Source: Streptomyces diastatochromogenes
GTDB lineage: Bacteria; Actinomycetota; Actinomycetes; Streptomycetales; Streptomycetaceae
Assembly: GCF_002242805.1 (NCBI RefSeq)
Contig: NZ_MCGQ01000020.1
Span: 227 to 64,226 of the forward strand
Direction: 5' to 3'
Length of the DNA stretch: 64,000 nucleotides
Program-made: the position numbers and the translations under genes
Notes under the pieces: generated by a model
The model's database searches: none
What the model was told of the DNA's origin: nothing
The model's input: only the letters and a program-made list of their open reading frames with translations
In this document: in pieces, positions 17,576 to 25,847 of the stretch
Layout of the letters: the number at the start of each line of letters is the position of its first letter
How positions within the stretch are numbered: the stretch's first letter is position 1

Positions 17576-17756
17576 ACTACCACCGTCCTGGCATTCGAGT
17601 AGTCCACACGGGCCTACGATCGTCACACGAAAGCACTGCCGGGGTGCCTCATAGCAGCGTAACTTAGCGTTTCAAGACACCCGCCGAGTGCAGCCACCTC
17701 CCACTGGCAACGCCGCCACAACCGCCCGTGTACCGACCGCCGAGGGGTCCCGTTCC

Positions 17757-18581
17757 GTGAGTCTGCATCCCACCCTCCAGCCCTACGCCGACGCCTGGAC
17801 CCACTCCGTCGAAGCCATATCCGAGTTGGTCGGCAAGCTCCCCGAGGGCGAGTGGAACCGGCGGACGCCGTGCCCGGGCTGGTCGGTGCGTGATGTGGTC
17901 TCGCACGTCATCGGCCTGGACTGCGAGATGCTCGGCGACCCGCGCCCCATCCACACCCTGCCCCGCGACCTCTTCCACGTCACCAACGAGCACCAGCGCT
18001 ATATGGAGATGCAGGTCGACGTCCGCCGCCACCACACGGCGCCGGAGATGACGTCCGAGCTGGAGTACACGGTCATCCGCCGCAACCGCCAGCTGCGCAA
18101 CGAGTCCCGCGACCCCGGCCACAAGGTGCGCGGCTACGTGGGCGCCGAGGTCACCCTCGAACAGGCGATGCGCAACCGCGCCTTCGACGTGTGGGTACAC
18201 GAGCAGGACCTGCGCACGGCCCTCGGCCGCCCCGGCAACCTCGACTCCCCGGGCGCGCACATCACCCGGGACGTCCTGCTGGACGCGCTGCCCAAGGTGG
18301 TCGCCAAGGACGCGAACGCCCCGCGCAGCTCGGCCATCGTGTTCGACGTGCACGGCCCGGTCGAGTTCCTGCGCACCATCCGCGTGGACATCCAGGGCCG
18401 CGGCACCCTGGAGACCGCCCCCGCCCTGGGCCCCGCCGCCTCCTTCGCCCTCGACTGGGAGACGTACTTCCGGCTGGCGTGCGGCCGGGTGAGCCCGGAG
18501 GCGGTCGTGGACCGGGTGAAGACGGAGGGCGACCCGGACCTGACGGCGGCGATCCTGCGCAACTTCACGGTGACGCCGTAG
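17757..18581 (+). CDS. Mycothiol-dependent maleylpyruvate isomerase-family enzyme
   Basis: A protein of 274 residues with the MDMPI/DinB-like four-helix fold: the N-terminal region has WNRRTPCPGWSVRDVVSHVIGLD, including the metal-binding HVIG histidine, and a second histidine/aspartate pattern lies near AFDVWVHEQDLR. Family members use mycothiol for isomerisation or detoxification in actinobacteria. The C-terminal 90 residues resemble the MDMPI C-terminal domain. I chose the GTG at 17757 with AGGGG 9 nt upstream; a further GTG at 17688 gives a low-complexity extension. The substrate is unknown. Confidence 0.82.
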   Translation: MSLHPTLQPYADAWTHSVEAISELVGKLPEGEWNRRTPCPGWSVRDVVSHVIGLDCEMLGDPRPIHTLPRDLFHVTNEHQRYMEMQVDVRRHHTAPEMTSELEYTVIRRNRQLRNESRDPGHKVRGYVGAEVTLEQAMRNRAFDVWVHEQDLRTALGRPGNLDSPGAHITRDVLLDALPKVVAKDANAPRSSAIVFDVHGPVEFLRTIRVDIQGRGTLETAPALGPAASFALDWETYFRLACGRVSPEAVVDRVKTEGDPDLTAAILRNFTVTP

Positions 18582-18641
18582 GCCCGCCGGCGCTCGGAAA
18601 ACCGGTGTCGCCGCTCCGCCCTCGGAACTAGCGTGCGCGCC

Positions 18642-19421
18642 ATGACGGACACTGCCGCGACCCCAAGCACCGACGACCTCCCGCCCCGGCTCACCCGGCT
18701 CGTCTTCCACGGCCCCCTCTCCGAGGCCCGCGCGGCCGCCCTGGTCCGGCGCCTCGCCGACACCCGGCCGGGCAGTGTGCTGGACATCGGCTGCGGCTGG
18801 GGCGAGTTGATGCTCCGGGTGCTCGAAGCCGTACCGGACGCCCGGGGACTCGGCCTCGACGTGAACGCCGAGGACCTGGCGAGGGGTCGGCGGAACTCCG
18901 CGGCGCGGGATCTCGCGGACCGCGTGGAATTCGTCGAGGAGTCCGCCGTCGGTACCCGCCGCGGCCCGGCCGACCTGGTGCTCTGCCTGGGCGCGACCCA
19001 GGCACTGACCAAGGCCGAACCGCCCACGGCGGAGGCGCTGCGCGAGCTGCGGCGCCTGGTGACCGACGGCGGCCGCGTCCTGCTCGGCGAGGGCTTCTGG
19101 GAGCGCACGCCCACCGAGCCCGAACTGGCCCGCATGTGGCCGGGCGCCTCCGCCGACGACCACTACGACCTCGCCACCCTCCTCGACCTCGCCGTCGAGG
19201 CCGGCTTCCGCCCCGAGTGGACGGAGACCGCGAGCCCGGCCGAGTGGGAGGAGTTCGAGTCGGCGTACCAGGCGGACACGGAGGTATGGCTGGCCACCCA
19301 TCCGGATCACCCGTCGGCCCCCGAGACCCGCGACCGCCTGAACCGCCACCGCGCACAGTGGCTGACCTACCGAGGCGTACTGGGCCTCGCCTACCTCACC
19401 CTCGTACCGGTCACCGGCTGA
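18642..19421 (+). CDS. SAM-dependent methyltransferase
   Basis: A class I methyltransferase of 259 residues. The SAM-binding motif I is LDIGCGWGELMLR (about 49-61), motif II LGLDVNAED and motif IV ADLVLCLGATQAL. It is preceded by a short N-terminal helix and followed by an EWEEFESAYQADTEVWLATHPDH insertion typical of a cluster of actinobacterial methyltransferases. The acceptor is unknown. It starts 60 bp after the mycothiol-enzyme gene on the same strand, so co-transcription is possible. There is no evident ribosome site before the ATG at 18642. Confidence 0.87.
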   Translation: MTDTAATPSTDDLPPRLTRLVFHGPLSEARAAALVRRLADTRPGSVLDIGCGWGELMLRVLEAVPDARGLGLDVNAEDLARGRRNSAARDLADRVEFVEESAVGTRRGPADLVLCLGATQALTKAEPPTAEALRELRRLVTDGGRVLLGEGFWERTPTEPELARMWPGASADDHYDLATLLDLAVEAGFRPEWTETASPAEWEEFESAYQADTEVWLATHPDHPSAPETRDRLNRHRAQWLTYRGVLGLAYLTLVPVTG

Positions 19422-19522
19422 GCGGAGGGGAGGGGAGGCCGCCGACGGCGAGCACCCCCACAGGTTGCCCAGCCACTCAGCCAACTGGAAACGCGCGGTG
19501 CGTGGGCGGGAGAAAAAGCGGC

Positions 19523-20821
19523 TCAAGCCGCAGGCACATGCACCGTCTCCACCCGACTGGCCACCAACCGCTCCCGCTCCCGCCGAGCCGCCCGCCCCCG
19601 CAGCCGCAGAATCTGGCTCACCCCCAGCGCCTGCAGGACGAACACCACCGAGAAGGCCACCGAGTAGTCGTCCCCGGTGGCGTCCAGCAGCACCCCGACC
19701 GCGAACAACGTCGTCATGGAGGCGACGAATCCACCCATGTTGGTGATACCCGACGCCGTGCCCTGTCGCTCGGGCGGGTTGGCCGGCCGGGCGAAGTCGA
19801 AGCCCAGCATCGAGGCCGGACCGCACGCGCCGAGCACCGCGCAGAGCACCACCAGCAGCCACATGGGAGCACGCTCACCCGGCCAGGCGAGCGTCAGCGC
19901 CCACAGCGACGCCGTCGCCCCGACCGTGCCCAGGGCCAGCGGCAGCCGGGCCGCGTGGTGCCGGGCGACGATCTGGCCGTAGACCAGCCCGATCACCATG
20001 TTGCACAGGACGACGAGCGTCAGCAGCTCACCGGCCGTGGCACGGGACAGCCCCTGTGCCTGGACCAGGAACGGCAGCCCCCACAGCAGCAGGAACACCA
20101 TCGCCGGGAACTGGGTCGTGAAGTGCACCCACAGTCCCAGCCGGGTGCCGGGCTCCCGCCAGGACGCCGCGATCTGCCGGCGGACGTAGGCCGCGCCCTG
20201 GTGCGGGAGCGGCTCGGGCTCGTGCCCCTCGGGGTGGTCCTTCAGGAACAGCAGCGTCAGGACGAGTACGACCACGCCGGCCAGCGCACTGCCCGCGAAC
20301 GCCGGGGTCCAGCCGATGCCGTGCAGCAGCCGGGCCAGGACCAGGGTGGAGACCAGGTTGCCGGCCATGCCGACCAGGCCCGCGAGCTGCGCGACCAGCG
20401 GCCCGCGCCGGGCCGGGAACCAGCGGCTGCCCAGCCGCAGCACGCTGATGAAGGTCATCGCGTCACCGCACCCGAGCAGCGCCCGCGAGGCGAGCGCCGT
20501 GCCGTAGGAGGGCGAGAAGGCGAAGCCGAGCTGGCCCGCCGTGAACAGCACCGCGCCGATGCCGAGCACCTTCTTGGTGCCGAGCCGGTCGACCAGCAGG
20601 CCCACCGGTATCTGCATGCCGGCGTAGACCAGCAGTTGGAGGATCGAGAAGGTCGAGAGGGCGGAGGCGTTGACGTGGAAGCGGTCGGCCGCGTCCAGCC
20701 CGGCCACGCCCAGGGACGTACGGAAGATGACGGCGACGAAGTAGACCGAGACGCCGATGGACCACACCGCGATGGCGCGACGGCCGCCGGGAGGGTCACC
20801 CGGCAGGGTGGCGTTGTTCAC
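19523..20821 (-). CDS. MFS transporter
   Basis: A 12-helix major facilitator permease of 432 residues. The motif-A loop between helices 2 and 3 reads GLLVDRLGTKKVLG, and the central cytoplasmic loop (about 200-225) is charged and proline-rich (FLKDHPEGHEPEPLPHQ). Its substrate cannot be inferred from sequence; related MFS proteins exchange hexuronate or organic anions. The start ATG overlaps the GntR regulator stop by 4 bp (ATGA), so regulator and transporter form one operon, suggesting that the regulator senses the transported compound. Confidence 0.92.
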   Translation of the reverse strand: MNNATLPGDPPGGRRAIAVWSIGVSVYFVAVIFRTSLGVAGLDAADRFHVNASALSTFSILQLLVYAGMQIPVGLLVDRLGTKKVLGIGAVLFTAGQLGFAFSPSYGTALASRALLGCGDAMTFISVLRLGSRWFPARRGPLVAQLAGLVGMAGNLVSTLVLARLLHGIGWTPAFAGSALAGVVVLVLTLLFLKDHPEGHEPEPLPHQGAAYVRRQIAASWREPGTRLGLWVHFTTQFPAMVFLLLWGLPFLVQAQGLSRATAGELLTLVVLCNMVIGLVYGQIVARHHAARLPLALGTVGATASLWALTLAWPGERAPMWLLVVLCAVLGACGPASMLGFDFARPANPPERQGTASGITNMGGFVASMTTLFAVGVLLDATGDDYSVAFSVVFVLQALGVSQILRLRGRAARRERERLVASRVETVHVPAA

Positions 20822-21468
20822 CGGACCTCACCCCGCGCGAGGTGCGAGAACCAGCTCACATGCCGGTGCACGACCCCGACGGCCGCCTCCGCGTCCCCGG
20901 AGCGCAGCGCCTCGAGGATCTCCTCGTGCTCGGCGAGTGTCTTGGCGATCCGGTCGGGGTGCGAGTGCATGACGGCGACGCCCATCCGCAGTTGCCGGTC
21001 GCGCAGCTGGTCGTACAGCCGGGACAGGATCTCGTTGCCTCCGCTGCGCACGATCTCGGCGTGGAAGCAGCGGTCGGTCTTCGCCGCGGCGGCCAGGTCA
21101 CCGGCCGCGGCCTGCGCCTTCTGCTGCTCCAGCAGCTCCGCCAGCCGCTCCAGCAGCCCCGGCGGGGCGGGCACGGCCTTGCGGGCCGCGTGCTCCTCCA
21201 CCAGCAGCCGGGTCTCCACCACGTCGGCGATCTCCTGCGCGGAGACCGGCAGGACCAGGGCACCCTTCTTCGGGTACAGCCTGATCAGGCCCTCCACCTC
21301 CAGCTTGAGCAGCGCCTCCCGGACAGGTGTGCGCGAGACCCCCACGGCCTCGGCCAGCTCCCCCTCGGTGAGCAGCGTCCCGCCCTCGTAACGGCGGTCG
21401 AGGACGCCCTGCTTGATGTGGCTGTAGACACGGTCGGCGGCGGGTGGTTGCTTCGTGGGCGTGGCCAT
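20818..21468 (-). CDS. GntR-family regulator, FCD subfamily
   Basis: A transcription factor of 216 residues with an N-terminal winged helix (LAEAVGVSRTPVREALLKLEVEGLIRLYPKKGALV) and a C-terminal FCD helical ligand domain (about 85-205) whose histidines and acidic residues (TDRCFHAEI, MHSHPDR, HEEILEAL) suggest metal-assisted ligand binding. The ATG at 21468 (MATPTKQPP) is taken rather than an upstream start at 21555, because the extra residues have no family likeness. It overlaps the MFS gene by 4 bp. FCD regulators usually autoregulate, and a 15-bp palindrome lies upstream. Confidence 0.9.
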   Translation of the reverse strand: MATPTKQPPAADRVYSHIKQGVLDRRYEGGTLLTEGELAEAVGVSRTPVREALLKLEVEGLIRLYPKKGALVLPVSAQEIADVVETRLLVEEHAARKAVPAPPGLLERLAELLEQQKAQAAAGDLAAAAKTDRCFHAEIVRSGGNEILSRLYDQLRDRQLRMGVAVMHSHPDRIAKTLAEHEEILEALRSGDAEAAVGVVHRHVSWFSHLARGEVR

Positions 21469-21570
21469 GCCCACAGGATAGATACAACACGTACGCATGA
21501 GAGAGGCTCGTCCAGCATGCGGACGTGACGCAGATCTCTCCCAGCGACCGCACAACCTTCTGTGCTACTT

Positions 21571-21585
21571 ACGTGTCACACACGT
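21571..21585. promoter_or_regulatory. ACGTGT-CAC-ACACGT perfect palindrome, candidate operator
   Basis: A 6-bp perfect inverted repeat with a 3-bp centre sits in the 190-bp divergent gap, 103 bp from the GntR start and 74 bp from the transpeptidase start. It could regulate either gene, or be an autoregulatory site. Confidence 0.45.
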
Positions 21586-21658
21586 GCGGCCCTGCTCCCT
21601 TGCCACCCCCAACTTGGCCGCACAGTAGGGGCATTCAACACAATCGGGGTATCTCACT

Positions 21659-22570
21659 TTGATTACCGGCATTAAGGGCACCCGCCGCATCCGCCGCGCA
21701 AGCGCCGTCGCCCTCACGTCCGGCGCGCTGTTCGCCGCCGGGGCCTTCACCGCTGCGCCCGCGCAGGCCGTCACGACGCCCTCGATCGTGGCCAAGGGCG
21801 GTTACGTGATGAACAACGCGACCGGCACGACGCTGTACACCAAGGCAGCGGACACCAAGCGCTCCACCGGCTCCACCACCAAGATCATGACCGCCAAGGT
21901 CGTGCTCGCCCAGTCGAACCTCAACCTCGACGCCAAGGTGACGATCAAGAAGGAGTACAGCGACTACGTCGTCAGGAACAACGCCTCCCAGGCGCACCTG
22001 ATCGTCGGCGACAAGGTCACCGTCCGTCAGCTTCTCTACGGCCTGATGCTGCCGTCCGGCTGCGACGCCGCCTACGCCCTCGCCGACAAGTACGGCTCCG
22101 GCGCCACCATGGCCGACCGCGTGAAGTCCTTCATCGGCAAGATGAACACCGCCGCGAAGAACCTCGGCCTGAAGACCACGAGCACGCACTTCGACTCGTT
22201 CGACGGCATCGGCAACGGCAACAACTACTCGACGCCGCGCGACCTGACGAAGATCGCCAGCAGCGCGATGAAGAACTCCACGTTCCGCACGATCGTCAAG
22301 ACGAAGTCGTACACGGCGAAGACGATCACCAAGACGGGCAGCACCCGCACGATGAACCCGTGGACCAACACCAACGGGCTCCTCAGCAGCTACAGCGGCA
22401 CCATCGGCGTGAAGACCGGCTCCGGCCCCGAGGCCGGCTACTGCCTCGTCTTCGCCGCCACCCGCAACGGCAAGACGGTCATCGGCACCGTCCTCTCCTC
22501 CACCTCCATCCCGAACCGCGAGTCGGACGCCAAGAAGCTCATGAACTACGGCTTCGCCAAGCTCGGCTGA
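21659..22570 (+). CDS. K15-type DD-transpeptidase/carboxypeptidase (peptidase S11)
   Basis: An exported low-molecular-mass penicillin-binding protein of 303 residues with a Sec signal (about 1-37, ending APAQA). The active-site motifs are STTK (residues 72-75), SGC (132-134 region) and KTG (250-252 region). SGC instead of the usual SxN is the hallmark of the Streptomyces K15 enzyme, a strict DD-transpeptidase, and the surrounding sequence matches that enzyme closely in my memory. It acts outside the membrane on peptidoglycan peptides. The start is TTG with GGGG 9 nt upstream; no ATG or GTG is available. It is followed by a hairpin and then the sigma-factor gene. Confidence 0.95.
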   Translation: MITGIKGTRRIRRASAVALTSGALFAAGAFTAAPAQAVTTPSIVAKGGYVMNNATGTTLYTKAADTKRSTGSTTKIMTAKVVLAQSNLNLDAKVTIKKEYSDYVVRNNASQAHLIVGDKVTVRQLLYGLMLPSGCDAAYALADKYGSGATMADRVKSFIGKMNTAAKNLGLKTTSTHFDSFDGIGNGNNYSTPRDLTKIASSAMKNSTFRTIVKTKSYTAKTITKTGSTRTMNPWTNTNGLLSSYSGTIGVKTGSGPEAGYCLVFAATRNGKTVIGTVLSSTSIPNRESDAKKLMNYGFAKLG

Positions 22571-22587
22571 CAGCTGTTTCGGCACCC

Positions 22588-22614
22588 GGGCCCGTCGCGG
22601 ATCGCGGCGGGCCC
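22588..22614 (+). terminator. Hairpin after the transpeptidase gene
   Basis: GGGCCCG (22588-22594) pairs with CGGGCCC (22608-22614), and inner CGCG arms close on a GAT loop through a T-G wobble, giving about 12 bp. It sits 17 bp after the stop and 22 bp before the sigma-factor start. Confidence 0.65.
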
Positions 22615-22635
22615 GTCGCGTAGGGTGACCCCGTC

Positions 22636-23178
22636 ATGGACACACAGGGGGACGCCGCCGAGCCGTGGGAGACCGCCGCCGAGCTGGTCCGGGCCGCCCA
22701 GGACGGGGACGCCCTCGCGATGGACGAGTTGCTGACCCTGGTGACCCCGTACGTGACCCGCCTGTGCCGCCCGATCGCGCCGCACGACATGCCCGACGCC
22801 GTACAGGAGTCGCTCGTCGCGGTCTTCAAGGGCCTGCGCGGGCTGCGTGATCCGCTCGCCTTCTACGGCTGGGTGCGCACGGTCACCGTCCGCGAGGCGG
22901 TCCGGGTCGCCCGGCGCACCGCGGTCGAGGAACCGGCCGACCCCTCCGACCTGGCCCGGCTCGGCGGACTGCGCACCGGCACCGACGGCGAGCTGCCCGC
23001 CGACGTCCGGGACGTACTCGCCCGGCTGCCGGTACGGCACCGCGCGGTCCTGGTCCTGCGCGAGCTGGAGGGCCTGGACGAGGCCGCCGTGGCCGAACTG
23101 CTCGGGGTCCCCACGGGCACCGTCAAGTCCCGGCTGCACCGGGCCCGTTCCGCGTTCCGGAAGGCGTGGTCGCGATGA
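22636..23178 (+). CDS. Sigma-70 family (ECF-type) RNA polymerase sigma factor
   Basis: A sigma factor of 180 residues. Region 2 runs about 18-80 (LVRAAQDGDALAMDELL, then DAVQESLVAVFKGLRGLRDPLAFYGWVRTVTVREAVRVARR) and region 4 about 118-175 (LPVRHRAVLVLRELEGLDEAAVAELLGVPTGTVKSRLHRARSAFRKAW). It directs RNA polymerase to an unknown promoter set. No anti-sigma factor is visible. The stop overlaps the start of an SRPBCC-like gene by 4 bp (ATGA), so the two proteins are made together, and the neighbour is the most likely functional partner. Confidence 0.92.
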   Translation: MDTQGDAAEPWETAAELVRAAQDGDALAMDELLTLVTPYVTRLCRPIAPHDMPDAVQESLVAVFKGLRGLRDPLAFYGWVRTVTVREAVRVARRTAVEEPADPSDLARLGGLRTGTDGELPADVRDVLARLPVRHRAVLVLRELEGLDEAAVAELLGVPTGTVKSRLHRARSAFRKAWSR

Positions 23179-23627
23179 ACACCGATCCCGTACTGCGCCT
23201 GCGCGTCCTGGCCGCCGGTCTGCACGCCGGCCTGTACACCGAGCAACACCTCCCACTGCCGTACGAACAGGTCTGGTCGGTCGCCTCCGACCTGTCTTCG
23301 GAGTTGCCCCATCTGGTCCCCTTTCTGCGTGAGTTCCGTGTCCCACCGGGCGACGCCGACCGCAAGCCGGCCCTGGCGGTGGGCCGCTCGGGCCTGCGTG
23401 AAGCCTTCGAGGTACGCCTCGCCCCCGGCTCGTGCCTGATGCAGTCCCGCCTGATCGTGGGCGGCATGGCGGCCGTACCGGAGGGCGCCGGCACGCGCTT
23501 CGCCGTCCTCGGCGCCACCCGCCCCACCGCCCTGCGCCCGGTCCAGTGGCTGTACGGCAGCCTGCTCGGCGAGCGGCGCGGCCAGGCGTTCGTGCACCGG
23601 CTCACCGAGCGGGCGGCACTGCGTTAG
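23175..23627 (+). CDS. SRPBCC-like protein coupled to the sigma factor
   Basis: A protein of 150 residues without signal peptide or membrane segment. The pattern HLPLPYEQVWSVASDLSSELPHLVPFLREF, alternating strands (FEVRLAPGSCLMQSRLIVGG) and a C-terminal long helix (LYGSLLGERRGQAFVHRLTERAAL) suggest the START/polyketide-cyclase fold, which binds hydrophobic ligands. I have no name for it. Its ATG overlaps the sigma-factor stop (ATGA), so a regulatory role, such as ligand-dependent control of the sigma factor, is an inference. Its stop overlaps the convergent hydrolase stop by 4 bp. Confidence 0.7.
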   Translation: MNTDPVLRLRVLAAGLHAGLYTEQHLPLPYEQVWSVASDLSSELPHLVPFLREFRVPPGDADRKPALAVGRSGLREAFEVRLAPGSCLMQSRLIVGGMAAVPEGAGTRFAVLGATRPTALRPVQWLYGSLLGERRGQAFVHRLTERAALR

Positions 23628-24541
23628 CGCGACTCGGCGAAGAGTTTCCCGATCGCCTCGGCGACCTCCTCCGGCCGCTCCTGCGGCAGATAGTGTCCGG
23701 CCCCCTGCACCAGCCGCACAGTCAGATCGTCGGCGTACGGCTCCGACCCGGCCAGCACTGGCGGCGGGACCACCACGTCCCGCTCCCCGCCGAGCAGCAG
23801 CGTGGGCACGGTCAGCCGGTGCCGGCGCCAGGTGCCGCGGACCAGCGCAGCTATGTCACGCAGGACGTACTGCCAGAACAGGGACTGTGCGGCGGCCGCG
23901 CTCGCGGAGGTCGCGGCCGCGTACTCGGCGAGTTCGACGTCCGTCCACACGGCCGGGTCGGCCGCCTGATGACGCAGCAGAAAGCGGGTGAAGCCGGGCC
24001 AGTGCCGCAGGACGGCCCGCCCGAGCACCGGGTACTCGACGAACGCGGTGTACCACATCCGCCACAGGTTGGGCAGGACCGCCCGGTGCCGGGGCCAGGG
24101 GTGGGACATGTTCAGCGCCAGGTACCCGGTGAACCGCTCCGGCGCCCGCAGGCACAGCCGGAACCCCAAGTGGGCACCCCAGTCGTGACCGACCAGCCCG
24201 ACCCGCTCCAGCCCGAGCGCGTCCAGCAGTGCGAGGGTGTCGTCCGCCAGGCCGTCCATGTCGTAACCCCGCCGGGTGACCTCGGACCAGCCGAAGCCCC
24301 GCAGGTCCGGGCAGATCAGCCGGTACCCGTCCGGCACCAGGGCGGCGACCTTGTGCCAGGCGTACCAGTGCTGCGGGAAGCCGTGCAGCATCAGCAGCGG
24401 GATGCCGGTGGCGCTGGTGCCGTCGGTGCCTCCGTACTCGGCGAGGTGCAGCCGGGTGCCCCGGACCGTCGGCCAACGGTGCTCGGCGCGTATGTCCTCG
24501 GGCATCGGACGGTCGGACACGACCGCGGTGTGCGGTGCCAT
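23624..24541 (-). CDS. Alpha/beta hydrolase, epoxide-hydrolase-like
   Basis: A soluble hydrolase of 305 residues. It has the HGFPQ oxyanion loop, the nucleophile elbow GHDWGAH (aspartate nucleophile of epoxide hydrolases and haloalkane dehalogenases) and the catalytic histidine in GAGHYLPQERPEEV. The middle section (about 140-215, WYTAFVEYPVLGRAV) is the cap domain. The aspartate nucleophile with tryptophan beside it argues for epoxide hydrolase over lipase. I use the ATG at 24541 with a GAGGGG site upstream; longer in-frame extensions upstream are unsupported. It is monocistronic and convergent with the SRPBCC-like gene. Confidence 0.85.
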   Translation of the reverse strand: MAPHTAVVSDRPMPEDIRAEHRWPTVRGTRLHLAEYGGTDGTSATGIPLLMLHGFPQHWYAWHKVAALVPDGYRLICPDLRGFGWSEVTRRGYDMDGLADDTLALLDALGLERVGLVGHDWGAHLGFRLCLRAPERFTGYLALNMSHPWPRHRAVLPNLWRMWYTAFVEYPVLGRAVLRHWPGFTRFLLRHQAADPAVWTDVELAEYAAATSASAAAAQSLFWQYVLRDIAALVRGTWRRHRLTVPTLLLGGERDVVVPPPVLAGSEPYADDLTVRLVQGAGHYLPQERPEEVAEAIGKLFAESR

Positions 24542-24663
24542 GCATGACCCCTCTCGGGCCGGTGCGGTCCCCCGTCGGGTCCGCGTCGCCGGGTCAGGAG
24601 TGGGGGCAGCTGCGAAAGGTTCCCTCCTTTCTCTTTCATGTCCCGGACTTGCGCGAGGCCGCC

Positions 24664-25416
24664 TCAGGTCAGCTGGTCGTAGGTCTTGAAGGTGTAGGAG
24701 GCGTCGTACGACATCAGGTTCTGGTCGGTCGCCGGCAGGCCGAGCCGTCGGTTGAGGGACGAGGTGAGCGGCCCGCAGTGCTCGGCGGCCGGAGCGGTGA
24801 AGGTGTCGTCGTACGCCGAGAACTCGATCACCGGCGGATCCTGGGAGACCCACTTGGAGGGGCCCGAGCGCTTGAGCTGGAAGTCGACGGGTTCGCCGGC
24901 CCCGATGGTGCAGCCGTGCGGCAGCAGCGGTCCTATGAGCCGGAAGCGGAGGCTGAACCGGCCGGTGTAGAAGTCGGACCGGCCACCGTACTCCGGCTGT
25001 ATCGCCATCCCCGGGACCGGCGCGTGATCGCCTGCCGGGGTCCCGGTCAGCCCTCCCGGCACTGCGGTCGGCACGGTGTGCATCGCTCCCCACACCTGCC
25101 CGTTGCTGCCGTCCGGCAGGGGACCCTCGGCGTGGGTCATGGTGATCTGGGCGAGGTTCACCGTGACCTTGCCGATGGTCAGCCGAGGGGCGGCGGTGTG
25201 CACTTCACATCTCCAGCGGGCCGGGTCGACGCCGTCGGGCAGCGCGGGACAGTCACTGAAGTCGGTCGCGGACGGGGAGACTGCCGCAGGCGCGGCAGCG
25301 GCCACACCCGGCGCGCACACCGCCGCGGCACCTGCCAGGGCGGCGGCACCGGCGAGGCCGGCAGCGGCACGGCGACCGACGGAGGAACGGAAACGAGCGG
25401 CGCTGGTTTTCGACAT
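24664..25416 (-). CDS. Secreted protein of unknown function
   Basis: A predicted exported protein of 250 residues: an Ala-rich signal peptide (RRAAAGLAGAAALAGAAAVCAPG, AAAAPAA cleavage region near residue 40) followed by a beta-rich domain with three or four cysteines (FSDCPALPDG, WRCEVHT, HGCTIGAG, EHCGPL) that could form disulfides. No family comes to mind. The ATG at 25416 (MSKTSAARF) fits the twin-arginine or Sec style leader better than the in-frame upstream start at 25452. Confidence 0.65.
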   Translation of the reverse strand: MSKTSAARFRSSVGRRAAAGLAGAAALAGAAAVCAPGVAAAAPAAVSPSATDFSDCPALPDGVDPARWRCEVHTAAPRLTIGKVTVNLAQITMTHAEGPLPDGSNGQVWGAMHTVPTAVPGGLTGTPAGDHAPVPGMAIQPEYGGRSDFYTGRFSLRFRLIGPLLPHGCTIGAGEPVDFQLKRSGPSKWVSQDPPVIEFSAYDDTFTAPAAEHCGPLTSSLNRRLGLPATDQNLMSYDASYTFKTYDQLT

Positions 25417-25496
25417 GACATCAGCGTGCCGCTCAGCCCCCACCGACCACATCGGTGACTCCCCCAGCCCTACCCCGAGTCAACCCTGATGCCGTG

Positions 25497-25691
25497 TCAG
25501 GGGCTGACGGGGTCCCTGCATCCCACGTACACCGCAAAGGACCGCCACGACTCGGGCGCGAACTCGACTATCGGCCCGCAAGGGTCCTCGGAGTCGCGGA
25601 CGGCGACGGTGTGGGGGATGTTGCGCGCGACTTCGACGCACTCGCCGTTGCCGCTGCTGTAGGTGGACCTCTACCAGTTGCCGCAGCGCAC
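25497..25691 (-). pseudogene. Decayed DUF397 gene with an in-frame TAG
   Basis: Reading the minus strand, the C-terminal half of a DUF397 protein is intact: RSTYSSGNGECVEVARNIPH, then TVAVRDSEDPCGPIV, then EFAPESWRSFAVYVG and CRDPVSP before a TGA at 25497-25499. The normal motif at the head is W-x-K/R-S; here it reads W-stop-R-S, with TAG at 25671-25673. Only VRCGNW remains upstream and no start codon follows the stop, so I call it a pseudogene. DUF397 genes normally sit beside XRE-family regulators, and none is present here. Confidence 0.6.
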
Positions 25692-25847
25692 CCTCGCCGT
25701 CCGTGAGTCGCACTTGCCGAGCGATCTTCGCCTCGACGAAGTCCCCTCCCCGACACCGGACCGTCCACGCGGGCCCGGCTGACCGGAGGTCGACGACCGG
25801 CTCGGCACGCCCCGCGCCGACCTACGGACCTCCGGCGTAAGGGGTGC
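25692..25847 (-). other. Non-coding remainder next to the decayed DUF397 gene
   Basis: Beyond the pseudogene, 156 bp before the MurJ stop hold an open frame without a start (containing GGDFVEAKIARQVRLT) that I cannot assign; it might be the eroded end of the XRE-type regulator that usually accompanies DUF397. Otherwise I see nothing here. Confidence 0.3.
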
